Source of the DNA: Isohypsibius dastychi
Lineage: Eukaryota > Tardigrada > Eutardigrada > Parachela > Isohypsibiidae
NCBI GenBank assembly: GCA_034696485.1
Contig: JAQIWT010000346.1
Coordinates: 1 to 22,789, forward strand
Reading direction: 5' to 3'
DNA: 22,789 nt
Position 1 is the first letter of the stretch, and each line of letters begins with the position of its first letter. A program made the position numbers and the translations under genes. The notes beneath the pieces are model-generated. The model was not told where the DNA came from, made no database searches, and saw only the letters and a list, made by a program, of their open reading frames with translations. Below, piece by piece: positions 1 to 8,566 of this stretch.

Positions 1-594
1 GAAGACAAGAGCACAAATCGCGCCCAAGTCAACAAAATCGTCTCGCGAGACGTTTGCAGAGACAGTTTTCTGGTAATTAATTCTTTTTCATTTTCAAAGC
101 TAAAATTTATTCTTCAGACAGTGAACGACGATTTTTTGTTTTAGAAAGGGAATCTGCGAATCCAAGTGCAAGATGTCAACAGAATTCTCAGCAATTCCGA
201 AATCCAGCAATTTGAATGTCTTTCCGGAATGAATGTTGATCCTACTGAAGCCAAGTCTCGCTGGTCCGAGCCCAAAACGTGCGATGGAAAATTCAACCCG
301 AACAAAGTCAGGTATTCAGTAACCGGTTATTCTGGATTACTTGAATTAATTAATATATCCCGGGGTTGTGTTCAAGGTTGACTTTCGCGTGGCGGGCATT
401 CAGGGTAACTATATTTTAAATCAGCTTGGAACTGAATTTTAAAACTGGCTCTTTAATTGAAGGTTTTGGATCGGGAATGCGGAAAACCACTTGTGGGTGC
501 ACTTCCGTCAAACAGTCTGCAGATCACGACCACTTCGACGACAACAAAGAAGCCCGGGTTTTTCGCCGGCCTTTTCGGCTCAAAGAAAACATAG
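1..594 (+). CDS. Secreted six-cysteine C2/MNNL-like protein, copy 1 (5' end missing)
   Basis: This is the 3' part of the first member of a five-gene tandem family; its start lies off the window. Exons read as <1-72, 145-311, 377-404 and 463-594, with GT-AG borders and phases that close. Family landmarks visible here are the KIVSRDVC motif in the first exon, IQVQDVN followed by QQFEC in the second, a W then KTC, then LTFAWRAF and DREC across the last two exons. Each matches the same place in the four downstream copies. The last exon differs: it adds a Thr/Lys-rich tail of about 30 residues (TTTSTTTKK, then GLFGSKKT), where the others end within about 6-15 residues of the last cysteine. An ATTAAA at 625-630 may serve as poly(A) signal. 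The function is unknown; a secreted binding domain is inferred from the family. Confidence 0.8.
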
Positions 595-966
595 ATCTGT
601 TAAACACCAAATCAAAAGTTCTCGATTAAAAAAATGTCAAATGTTTCCACCAATTTTGAATTTCTTGTAATCCTGCGTTTCTTGAGGCACGGTTTTATTT
701 TTGACGAGGAATCTGAAATGTTGTCGTCTCTTATAAACGCCGAAAAAGCAAGGTTCGCGGATTTGAAGTTCTTCCGGATATGACTCAATTTGAACGACCA
801 GGAAAGACAAGGCTTGCCTTGTTTACGATCATTTATATAAATCTCGTTGAAAAAAAGCTACAGTAGATCAAAGTTTGTTGGGAAATCTGATCGAGTTTCT
901 TCCAACAACGCAGGCACCTGTTTCACTCCGATTTTGAATAGTTGACTTGCAAACCGAGCCGGAAAA
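595..966 (+). other. Intergenic region between copies 1 and 2
   Basis: This 372-base stretch holds the 3' end of copy 1 and the upstream region of copy 2. No coding exon is recognisable. The only clear element is a TATATAA box near 834. Confidence 0.6.
834..840 (+). promoter_or_regulatory. TATA box of copy 2
   Basis: The sequence TATATAA sits about 130 bases before the ATG at 967. Transcription would start near 865, leaving a 5' UTR of about 100 bases. No experimental evidence is available. Confidence 0.45.
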
Positions 967-2220
967 ATGATCGCTTTTTGTGTGTTCGTCGCTTTTGGAG
1001 CTCTGGTAAGATTGTCTCGTTTGCTTAGAATTTGAAATTAATTTTGAATATTTTTAACCCATTATTATAATACTTTTTATAAATATATTTAAACATTTCA
1101 TAATATAATGTTTTAAAATATCTTAAATGGAGACTGCAGTTTCTGCTTCTTTATGGACTGCAAATTTCATTTTTCTCGATGCAGGTTGCCGGAGATTCGA
1201 CCCGTGTTGAGTTCAAGCTCACAAAACTTGAAAACCCAGGTGCGTGAATTAAGATACAGGAATGCTGGAAAATGATTACGTGTATGCTGGAAAATGATTC
1301 AATACTAGAGTTGCAGGTGGGATTTTGTCGACCGGAAAAAAATGTGATACAGTTGGCAAAGTAATTATTATTGATTACATTCACGCATAATATTATGCCA
1401 AAATAAATTTGCTGTTCAAAGTGCGATCCAATCATAACCGGCTTTGTCGATACGTAAGTTCATTTCGCAGCTGCTCAAATGCTCGTATTGGTTTATTAAT
1501 TCAAAATTGTTTTTCGTTTAATAGTGAAACGCCTTTAAACACTTGGCCTGGATCGAAGCCACTGAAAAGCTGGACCAAAATTTTTGAAGCCGATGATGTT
1601 GATACCACACCTTTGGGGAAGATTGTTTCTCGCGATGTCTGCTCCGGTCAGGCTTTCAACGTAAGTGACTGAGTACAATTCAGCATACAAGTCCCGAATT
1701 ATTTCTGGAATCAGTTATCCTCGGGTATTTATCAAACACTACTGGAATATTTTTTATTGCAGAAGGGAAATTTGCGAGTAGATGTACAAGACAAGGACAC
1801 CTTCTCCAGCGAACAAATTGAGCAATTCGAATGCATGAGGTACATAAACTGCTTATTTTAAATTTTAATGGATAAGTTCCTGTTTTATTATTTCTGACGA
1901 GACTGATTTGTTCGGCTTTGTTCAATTGCAAGCCAGTTTTAATTTTTTGCGCTCGCTTTCTCTAACTATTTTTACATGTTTTAGCGGACGGGATGTCCGA
2001 ATTCGAGAAGGAGCTTCAACCTGGTCTGCCGAGAAACCGTGTGAAGCGAAATTCAATCCGAGCAAAGTCAAGTAAGCGGGAAACGATTGATTACGGAGAC
2101 GAGGTGTTGTTTTAAGCGGGATGCTTGTTTAGGCTTTTATATAGCTGGAGAGCTTTCAACGTACCTGACAGAGAGTGCGGACGACCCATCGCTACTGCTG
2201 CCAAACCAGGAAGCGGATAA
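967..2220 (+). CDS. Secreted six-cysteine C2/MNNL-like protein, copy 2
   Basis: There are eight exons: 967-1005, 1185-1239, 1317-1360, 1422-1453, 1525-1660, 1763-1839, 1985-2071 and 2133-2220, giving 185 residues. The first exon encodes a hydrophobic signal peptide (MIAFCVFVAFGAL) and ends in phase 0 like copies 3-5. The mature protein begins with a beta-strand-like TRVEFKLTKLENP and a GKKCD cysteine. It then has CDPIITGF, a WPGSKPLKSWTKIFE block, KIVSRDVC, LRVDVQDKD with EQFEC, W..EKPC, and finally LLYSWRAF with DREC. Six cysteines are shared with its paralogs, so three disulfides are expected. The strand pattern and NxxG..xxGxxC opening resemble the MNNL domain of Notch ligands, but no DSL or EGF module follows. 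It has seven introns, the most in the family. AATAAA lies at 2370-2375. Confidence 0.88.
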
Positions 2221-2369
2221 AAAACCAACTTCACACAGTAGTTCGCAATTTATTTCGGAACAAAACGATAGCCGCGTGAAGTTCCTGTCTCTATTTTATA
2301 AAAAGACAACTGATTTTTCCGTTCTGACTGTTTCATTCTGAGATCCTGAACTGAAAACGAGAATAGATG

Positions 2370-2375
2370 AATAAA
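2370..2375 (+). promoter_or_regulatory. Poly(A) signal of copy 2
   Basis: Canonical AATAAA, 150 bases after the stop codon of copy 2. Confidence 0.6.
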
Positions 2376-2435
2376 ATTTCTGATAAAATTGTTTGCTCCG
2401 CGGTTTGCGTCGTCCAGGGAGTTAAATAATTATTT

Positions 2436-2469
2436 AATCAGATCACTAGATTTTCGGCAGAGTTCAATC
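2436..2469 (+). promoter_or_regulatory. Upstream block shared by copies 3 and 4
   Basis: AATCAGATCA is followed about 9 bases later by TTTTCG and then TCAATC, 90-123 bases before the ATG of copy 3. The same order occurs before copy 4. It is either a preserved control element or simply part of the duplicated unit. Confidence 0.4.
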
Positions 2470-2558
2470 GGTCCAAAGTTGACCGGCTCAAAGTTACTGA
2501 GCATCCGACTCAAAGTATTTCGATCCTTTAAGCTGAACTTATAAAGAACTTCGTTATA

Positions 2559-3444
2559 ATGGAGTTCCAGCTGTTTATTCTAATCATCGGACTCAGTTTG
2601 GTAAGTCAGCCACATTCCCATACGAGTACTGTGTTTGTCGACCGTAACGGGAATTATTCACATGAACTACTTTTAGGTAGCGGCAGATTTTAGTAGAGTT
2701 GAGTTCAGGCTCCATAATCTAACCCACAATGGAAATTTGGTCAACGGAGATAAATGCGATCCCGCCGGAACCCAGTGTACGTATATCTCAACCCTGCCGA
2801 TCTTATTTCCCAAACTGTTTATCGACGAATTCCAGGTGATACCCGTTTGACCGGATCAATAGATACCGAGTCCCCAAACTCACCATGGCCTGGTCCGATC
2901 CCGGTTGGCAAATGGGAGAAAATTTTTGAAGCCATTAGCATTAAAAATTACGAGCAGACCAGGCTCGGCAAAATCGTATCCCGCAACGTTTGCAACAAAC
3001 CCTACCAAGTAAGAAATCCGTATGTTCTCTGTCAAAAATGTCCATTAACAGTGAAAGTGATGAGATCCTTCTGAGGATTATTTAACATGAAACTGTGGGT
3101 TGCAGACGGCAATGCTAAGAATCCTCCTTGAGGATATCGACATTGACTTTGCCGCTGATTTTCGGCCGAAGAGCATTGACAAAATGGAGCAATTCCAATG
3201 CACCAGTGGGCGAGATGTAGCTCGAAATAAGGACGCCGCAGAGTGGTCACCTGTTGCAAATTGCGAGGCTCTTCACAGTCCGCGCCAAAACAAGTTCGTC
3301 CCACATTGATTCAAAGTTTTTGTTCATTTATTCAATTTTTAACGAGTTTAACAAATTTTCAGGCTAATGTACAGCTGGCGCGCTTATTCCATTCCGGAGC
3401 AGGAGTGCACGAAACCCGCTAAAACTAAAATTTCTCGATGGTAG
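2559..3444 (+). CDS. Secreted six-cysteine C2/MNNL-like protein, copy 3
   Basis: There are five exons: 2559-2600, 2677-2776, 2836-3008, 3106-3293 and 3363-3444, giving 194 residues. The signal peptide spans about residues 1-17 (MEFQLFILIIGLSLVAA), split by a phase-0 intron after residue 14. Conserved cysteines are C41, C48, C100, C137, C158 and C183. Landmarks are HNGNLVNGDKCD, CDTRLTGSID, WPGPIPVGKWEKIFE, KIVSRNVC, LRILLEDID with EQFQC, EWSPVANC, and YSWRAYSIPEQEC. The opening (FRLHN..NGNLVNGDKCD) and a later VE/LLED strand followed by W and C match the order of features in the MNNL C2-like domain of Delta/Jagged. Homology is inferred, since overall identity is low. It is the closest paralog of copy 4, with identical intron positions and the same 173-base third exon. 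AATAAA is at 3483-3488. Confidence 0.9.
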
Positions 3445-3482
3445 ATGGAGATGACCCCACTGAAGATAAATAATATTTCTGA

Positions 3483-3488
3483 AATAAA
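3483..3488 (+). promoter_or_regulatory. Poly(A) signal of copy 3
   Basis: Canonical AATAAA, about 40 bases after the stop codon. Confidence 0.6.
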
Positions 3489-3663
3489 AAGTATTCCCAC
3501 CGCCTTAAATAGCATAGTTTTGTTGTTTTTCGATACCTTTTTGAACTGACCTCTCAAGTAAACATTTCGGCTCGTTATTCAATTCATTACGACTACTCCT
3601 GAGACCCAACCGATTAAATCAAATCAAAGGCTTGCTTAATTCCAGGAAATTACGTGATTAATC

Positions 3664-3703
3664 AATCAGATCATTATTGCCTACTTTTCGTCAAAGTCCA
3701 ATC
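3664..3703 (+). promoter_or_regulatory. Upstream block shared by copies 4 and 3
   Basis: AATCAGATCA, TTTTCG and CCAATC occur in the same order as upstream of copy 3, 107-146 bases before the ATG. Spacing differs slightly, by about 5-6 extra bases between the first two elements. Confidence 0.4.
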
Positions 3704-3809
3704 AGTTTAGAGTTGGATGAGTATTTCAGAGGGTATTCGAGTTCTCAGTTTCTGCTTTGGAATATTTCGGTTGCTCTATTTAGCTTTAAACACACACAGT
3801 TTTCCCAGA

Positions 3810-4705
3810 ATGCAGTTCCAGCTATTCATCCTTGTCGTCGGAATTAGTCTAGTAAGTAGGACAGATCTCGGTTCAATCAGAACGAAAAAATATTTGACAC
3901 ATCCCCAGGTCGCCGCAGATTTTACGAGAGTAGAGTTCAAGCTCTACAATTTCACCCACAATGGAAATCTGGCCACCGGAGAGAAGTGTGATCCCGGAAC
4001 CCACTGTGAGTTCATAATATCCCACCATCCCACTCGTATTTCATGAACGATTCGTCTATGATTTCCAGGTGACACTCGCTTGACGGGATCAGTTGACACT
4101 GACTCACCAAACTCACAATGGCCCGGCCCGCTCCCGGTTGACAAATGGGCAAACATTTATGAAGGTCTTGACATAAAAAACGGCCAACCGGCCAAGCTCG
4201 GCAAACTCGTATCCCGAAACGTCTGCAACAGCCCTTACCAAGTAAGACTTCAGCATGCCCTCTGTTAAAGATGTCCGCTCACAGTAACATGTGGCGAGAA
4301 ACTCTTGTAAGAAATAAACAGAAACAAATTCTTTGTGACGATTAAACAATTTTGTTGAATAAATTACTGATTTTGTTTGTTGCAGAAAGCGAACTTACGC
4401 GTTCTCCTCGAGGATGTCGACCCCACTAACATTGAAAAGATGGAGCAGTTCCAATGCACCAGCGGACGAGATGTTGCTCGAAATGAAGACCGCGCTGAGT
4501 GGTCACCTGTTGCGAGTTGCGAGGCGAAGCACAGTCCGCGCCAAAACAAGTTCGTTACTTTATTATTTCATATTTAAAATGCCCTCAATTATTCATTAAA
4601 CCACCGGAATGAATTTTCAGGCTGTTGTACAGCTGGCGCGCTTATACCATCCCGGAGCGTGAATGCAAGAAGGCCGGCACTGCGACGACTCGATCGCGAT
4701 GGTAG
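3810..4705 (+). CDS. Secreted six-cysteine C2/MNNL-like protein, copy 4
   Basis: There are five exons: 3810-3851, 3909-4005, 4069-4241, 4386-4549 and 4621-4705, giving 186 residues. The signal peptide MQFQLFILVVGISLVAA is nearly the same as in copy 3. The mature chain has HNGNLATGEKCD, CDTRLTGSVDTDSPNS, WPGPLPVDKWANIYE, KLVSRNVC, LRVLLEDVD with EQFQC, EWSPVASC and YSWRAYTIPEREC, all six family cysteines in register. Compared with copy 3 it lacks about eight residues between LLEDVD and the EQFQC cysteine. It ends in a short basic tail (TTRSRW) like the ISRW end of copy 3. Intron phases match copy 3 exactly, so these two are the most recent duplicates in the array. No clear AATAAA follows. Confidence 0.9.
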
Positions 4706-5079
4706 ATTACCTTTAAAAAGATGAAACAACAGAAAATCAAATTCTCACACTCAGCATTTTGTGGGTTGTTCATCAGTGAATCACCGCTCACCAATTTGAA
4801 TTATTTGGTCTGGTTTTGTTCAGTGTACTTTCCTCATGTGTAATGATTTCGTGGAAACAAGGATGTCTGATTAAAAACCTACATTAAACAAAGACTGCCT
4901 TGGATAGCTTGTTTTTCGTTTGTTATTCAATAATACGACCTGACTGACTGAGTGAATCGAATTAGTTGCGCAGACGATATTCTTTCATCTGCTCCATCTG
5001 CCACCGCGAAATAGCAAGTGTGCACTTTGTGAGTGTATGCATAATTCATTTTGTCGAATATTGAAAACCAAGACCCACC
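4706..5079 (+). other. Intergenic region between copies 4 and 5
   Basis: No exon or clear poly(A) signal was found. It presumably holds the 3' UTR of copy 4 and the promoter of copy 5. The block shared upstream of copies 3 and 4 is not recognisable here. Confidence 0.5.
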
Positions 5080-6132
5080 ATGGCGAATGGAATTTTCCAG
5101 CTCGGTTTCCTGATTGCACTGGTGAGTTTTTTACATCAATTGAAATATTGAGGAAAATATCCTGAACTGTTTGGAATTCTAGTTGGAATTAGTCGGTGGT
5201 CAGATTCGAGTGGAATTCGATTTACGGCGTTTGGAAAACCCGCTGGGTATTCTTGCAAATGGAGCTGAGTATGATTCTTATAACTCAAATAAAAACATGA
5301 GAATTATTGTTTATTTAATTTCATTACAGATGCGACTTGACAAGCAAGTGTGATCACAGAATAACAGGCTACCTCGATATGTGAGTAAATGATTATTGTC
5401 ATTTTTCGAGAGGAAGAATTTTGTCCAGTCAGGCTTGGATTCTAATAAGGATTTTTCAGCGATAAGCCATTGGATTTATGGCCCGGTTCTCGAGAGCTGA
5501 GCAAATGGACGAAAATTCTGGAACGCGACAACGATAATACGCCAGTTATCAATAAGATAGTTTCAAGAGATTCCTGCTCAGGAGATATCCAGGTCAGAAA
5601 ACTACTTCTATCACGAATTTGTTTTCCAGAATTTACAGCATTTTTGATTCAAGTGATTTGAAATGATTGATTCCACACTTTCTGGCTTCTGGAAATAATT
5701 TTCTTTTGTATATTTCACGAAATCGCTGATGCTAAACGGGAGTTTGAAAGGCGTACAGTAATATGATCGGATTGTCAATTTTCCAGAAAGCCAATCTGAG
5801 GGTCAACGTCGTGGATGTCGATTCACTCTCGAAAAACGATCTCGTGGAGCAGTTTGAGTGTTTGATCTCCATCGAAAATATCCCTGGCGACAAAAATTTC
5901 GCCATGTGGTCAGATGAGCAAAGTTGCCAGCCCAAACACAACCCCAAATCTCTGAGGTCGGTGACTTAAACGATCCAGCTGGTCAACATGTATAACTTGA
6001 AATTTACATTGAATAAACCTGACTCATCTGATTATTTTCAGTTTAGAGTATCGTTATCGATTCTTCCGGATCCCTTCGTCGCAGTGTGGGGCGCCGCCTG
6101 CTGGGTCGGAAACAACGAAATCTCCTGCTTGA
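5080..6132 (+). CDS. Secreted six-cysteine C2/MNNL-like protein, copy 5
   Basis: There are six exons: 5080-5121, 5183-5268, 5330-5380, 5460-5592, 5787-5956 and 6042-6132, giving 190 residues. The ATG has a good context (CCCACCATGG). The signal peptide is MANGIFQLGFLIAL plus the start of exon 2. Landmarks are IRVEFDLRRLENPLG, ANGAECD, KCDHRITGYLDI, LWPGSRELSKWTKILE, KIVSRDSC, LRVNVVDVD with LVEQFEC, W..EQSC, and LEYRYRFFRIPSSQC. The final aromatic-rich strand and last cysteine have diverged from the YSWRAY..EC form. The intron in the LD(I) codon is shared with copy 2 but not with copies 3 and 4, which groups 2 with 5. AATAAA is at 6339-6344, about 205 bases after the stop. Confidence 0.88.
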
Positions 6133-6688
6133 TTTATTCCGAAAATTTCGCTACTGGAATTAATCGTGTTTTCGTTTTTCGGCAAGCCGGCTTGATCTGA
6201 ATGTGAGTTGAATCCACGTCACATTTCCGATGTTTACTTGACTGAAACCAAATCAACTCGACTGTCACTTTTGCGTTTTGTCTGTGTTGACTTTGACAGC
6301 GGAATATTGACGCACTTTGCATAAACGTGAACAATTCGAATAAAAACAGGATGTAAGACCGAACTGTTCGTTTAATGACACAAAATATTTATCCGACAAT
6401 ACAACAGAGCAGACGATATCAGCACTTCTTTTCACATGGTTTACCTACACGGAAGATGGAAAACCGCTGCTATTATTGTCTCAAAAGCGGTGGTCTTTCA
6501 GCGGAACAAAAATGCAAGAAGAACCTAGAACAGAATAAATTTGGCTCAGTGTTATAATGATTAAATAGAATAATTCAATAAGCATTTTTTCAAACTGACA
6601 ATATTGGACAGAAAAGCTATTATTTTGTGGAAAATCTCAATAAATGAGAAGTTTTGGATAAATTAATTATTCAGCAAAATTTCAATTT
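6133..6688. other. Region between copy 5 and the minus-strand secreted gene
   Basis: It contains the copy 5 poly(A) signal at 6339-6344 and, on the minus strand, the presumed 3' side of the next gene. Short open stretches on both strands show no signal peptide, splice partners or familiar motifs. A further 3' exon of the minus-strand gene could hide here. Confidence 0.45.
6339..6344 (+). promoter_or_regulatory. Poly(A) signal of copy 5
   Basis: AATAAA about 205 bases downstream of the stop codon of copy 5. Confidence 0.5.
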
Positions 6689-7702
6689 TCAACAAGCTTT
6701 TTCAATTTGAAAGTGGTTTGTTTTTATTGTTAAGATGTAAGCAGATCGATGCCAATGTTTCTGCACTACTGCGGAACTTACCGCGCCAAATGTTGTAGTG
6801 GTGAAGACTTTTAATGAATTTCCGTCACTGTAATAAATAATATGAACTTGTGGAACTGACTTATCGGATTTGTTTTTACTAACCTGAAACGCCCGAATGC
6901 GTACACAGCATAGTCTCCAGCATCGCAACAATACGGAACACTATAGGATAAGGCAGATATTCTTCACGGGACTTTAAGAGTTTACTTAAAATCGAATCTG
7001 CTTTCTATCTTCTTTTCAAAAACGTTATAAAAAACTTCCTGCCTCAGTGCGTCAGTTCGACAGCAGAACGCTTTTCCATCATCCTTTCCGGTGATTGCAT
7101 TCCCGATTTTATTGGCCACGTTGGGACATGAAAACATGCCGCAACTCATCTCCCCCGAAACCACTGAAAATCAAAATCTTATTTGTAGACTGCAGTGCGT
7201 ACGGTTTTATTAAACTAAGAAATCAGACTGAATTTCGTTCGGAATTCTTAATTAGTTTTGAGAAAACGATATCAATTGCAATATCAAGCACCCAGCTTTT
7301 TTCAATCAGTTACATATTTAATCAGCTGGAAACTTCAAGAAATGATCGGCGGAATAAATTTGCAAGAAGTTTTCGGTCGGCTTGAAAAACTTCATCGATT
7401 TTCAATTCGATACTTGGAGAACGTCTTCGAGATCAATCGATTAACTTTTGCAGCCACATTCGATAAGGGCGCAGGAAATGTTCCTACATATTTTAGGGAA
7501 AATTTCACAAAAGATCTAACTTTACATTTTACGCACAGCAAAATAATATTTTGTTCAGAGAGAACGGACGAAAACATTAAATTCAATATAACCTGATCTA
7601 TTCAAAAACAAAATTAGTTGCAGTGCCATTCATATTTAGCAAGCTTGACTCACCGGCAGCCATAACCGCAACAACAAATGTGCAAACAACAAAGGAATGC
7701 AT
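6689..7702 (-). CDS. Unrecognised secreted six-cysteine protein
   Basis: Minus-strand exons are 7702-7654, 7163-6986, 6940-6884 and 6827-6782, with all phases closing over 110 codons. The first exon is a signal peptide (MHSFVVCTFVVAVMAA). The mature part has six cysteines, C24 and C29 (MSCGMFSC), a C50-C51 pair (FCCRTD) and a C80-C81 pair (PYCCDAGDY), so three disulfides are likely. The 3' end is uncertain. If exon 4 is not spliced at the GTAAGT after 6782, the frame runs about 30 more codons to a stop at 6689. However, a minus-strand AATAAA at 6728-6723 lies before that stop, so an unseen last exon is possible. Intron 1 is long for this window (490 bp). I do not recognise the family and no function can be assigned. 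Confidence 0.65.
6723..6728 (-). promoter_or_regulatory. Possible poly(A) signal of the minus-strand secreted gene
   Basis: AATAAA on the minus strand. It falls inside the read-through tail of the gene above, which argues that the true 3' end differs from the simple model. Confidence 0.35.
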
Positions 7703-8566
7703 GATGGTGGATGGGAATCTGCAGGTAAAAAAGGTCACATTTCAACACCAGCTAATTCATTTAATATCAACCGATTAAATAGCAGACGGATATTTCTTCT
7801 TCCTTCGGTAGGGCGTTTACCTGTAAGGAAAGCAAATGCTTCAAAATAAACAAATTTAAAACTGAACCGACTTTTTTGACAGACAGAAAGTCAGGAAAAA
7901 CAAGTCGAGATGTGGTGAGTGAGGAAGTGCCAAAATGTTGTGTCGGAGTTCGTGATGAAAGGAAGGGGCAGTGCAGTTCTCACACTACTTCACCACGGAT
8001 TGCTTTCATCTGTTTTTTCTGGCCCCAGTTTCCGGGTAAACAGTGCAGTACTACGTGATACCCCTGATCGTGCGTGTTGGCCTGTCATCATATCGAGGAT
8101 TTTCCAATCCCATCCAGCTGGATCGAGGAATCGCCGGGTCGCCGGAAACGACAGCTGTTCTTCCATTTTTCACTCCCTCTCTTTCACTCAGAGTTGCTTA
8201 TTGACTTTTTGAAACGGTCCCGAAAAGATCACGAAGACTTTCCGCAATTCAAATGTTGTTCGACAACTGCTGTTTCTCTTAATCGAAAGATGCAAAAACA
8301 ATTAATCAAAGAGCGACAAGAGATTTTACTCAACAATTTGTTAACACAATTTTGGACAAAACTTTTTTCTTAATTATATTACAACATGGCTGATCCACTT
8401 GACAAATACAATATACTGTTCAAATGAAATATTCAGACGCTTAAAAACAACTGATATAATAAACAAACAAAACGACAGATCATGATATAATAAACTGAAT
8501 AATTACAAGTGAACTAACTGAGCCATAAAATATTCGAATTCTTCAAAAAAAGAAGTGAAAACGTAT
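7703..8566. other. Intergenic region, 864 bases
   Basis: It should contain the promoter of the minus-strand secreted gene (near 7703-7850) and the 3' UTR of the GPCR gene (near 8350-8566, AT-rich). Open stretches around 7876-8373 on the + strand overlap each other in two frames and carry no recognisable motif. I regard them as chance. Confidence 0.5.

Larger units (their letters stand above)
2221..2558 (+). other. Intergenic region between copies 2 and 3
   Basis: It contains the AATAAA of copy 2 at 2370-2375. It also holds a block around 2436-2469 that recurs upstream of copy 4 (near 3664-3703) and is probably promoter sequence. No exon is seen. Confidence 0.6.
3445..3809 (+). other. Intergenic region between copies 3 and 4
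   Basis: It holds the AATAAA of copy 3 (3483-3488) and the duplicated upstream block (3664-3703). No coding exon is recognisable. Confidence 0.6.

Noticed and set aside
2540-2546. TATAAAG before copy 3
   Set aside because: Transcription would start past the ATG at 2559, so it is too close to be the TATA box of this gene.
7258-7596. 112-codon open frame on the + strand
   Set aside because: It lies within the long first intron of the minus-strand secreted gene, overlaps another open frame, and has no ATG-proximal signal, motif or splice partner.
7876-8373. Three overlapping + strand open frames
   Set aside because: They overlap in different frames and show no recognisable domain or composition of a real protein.
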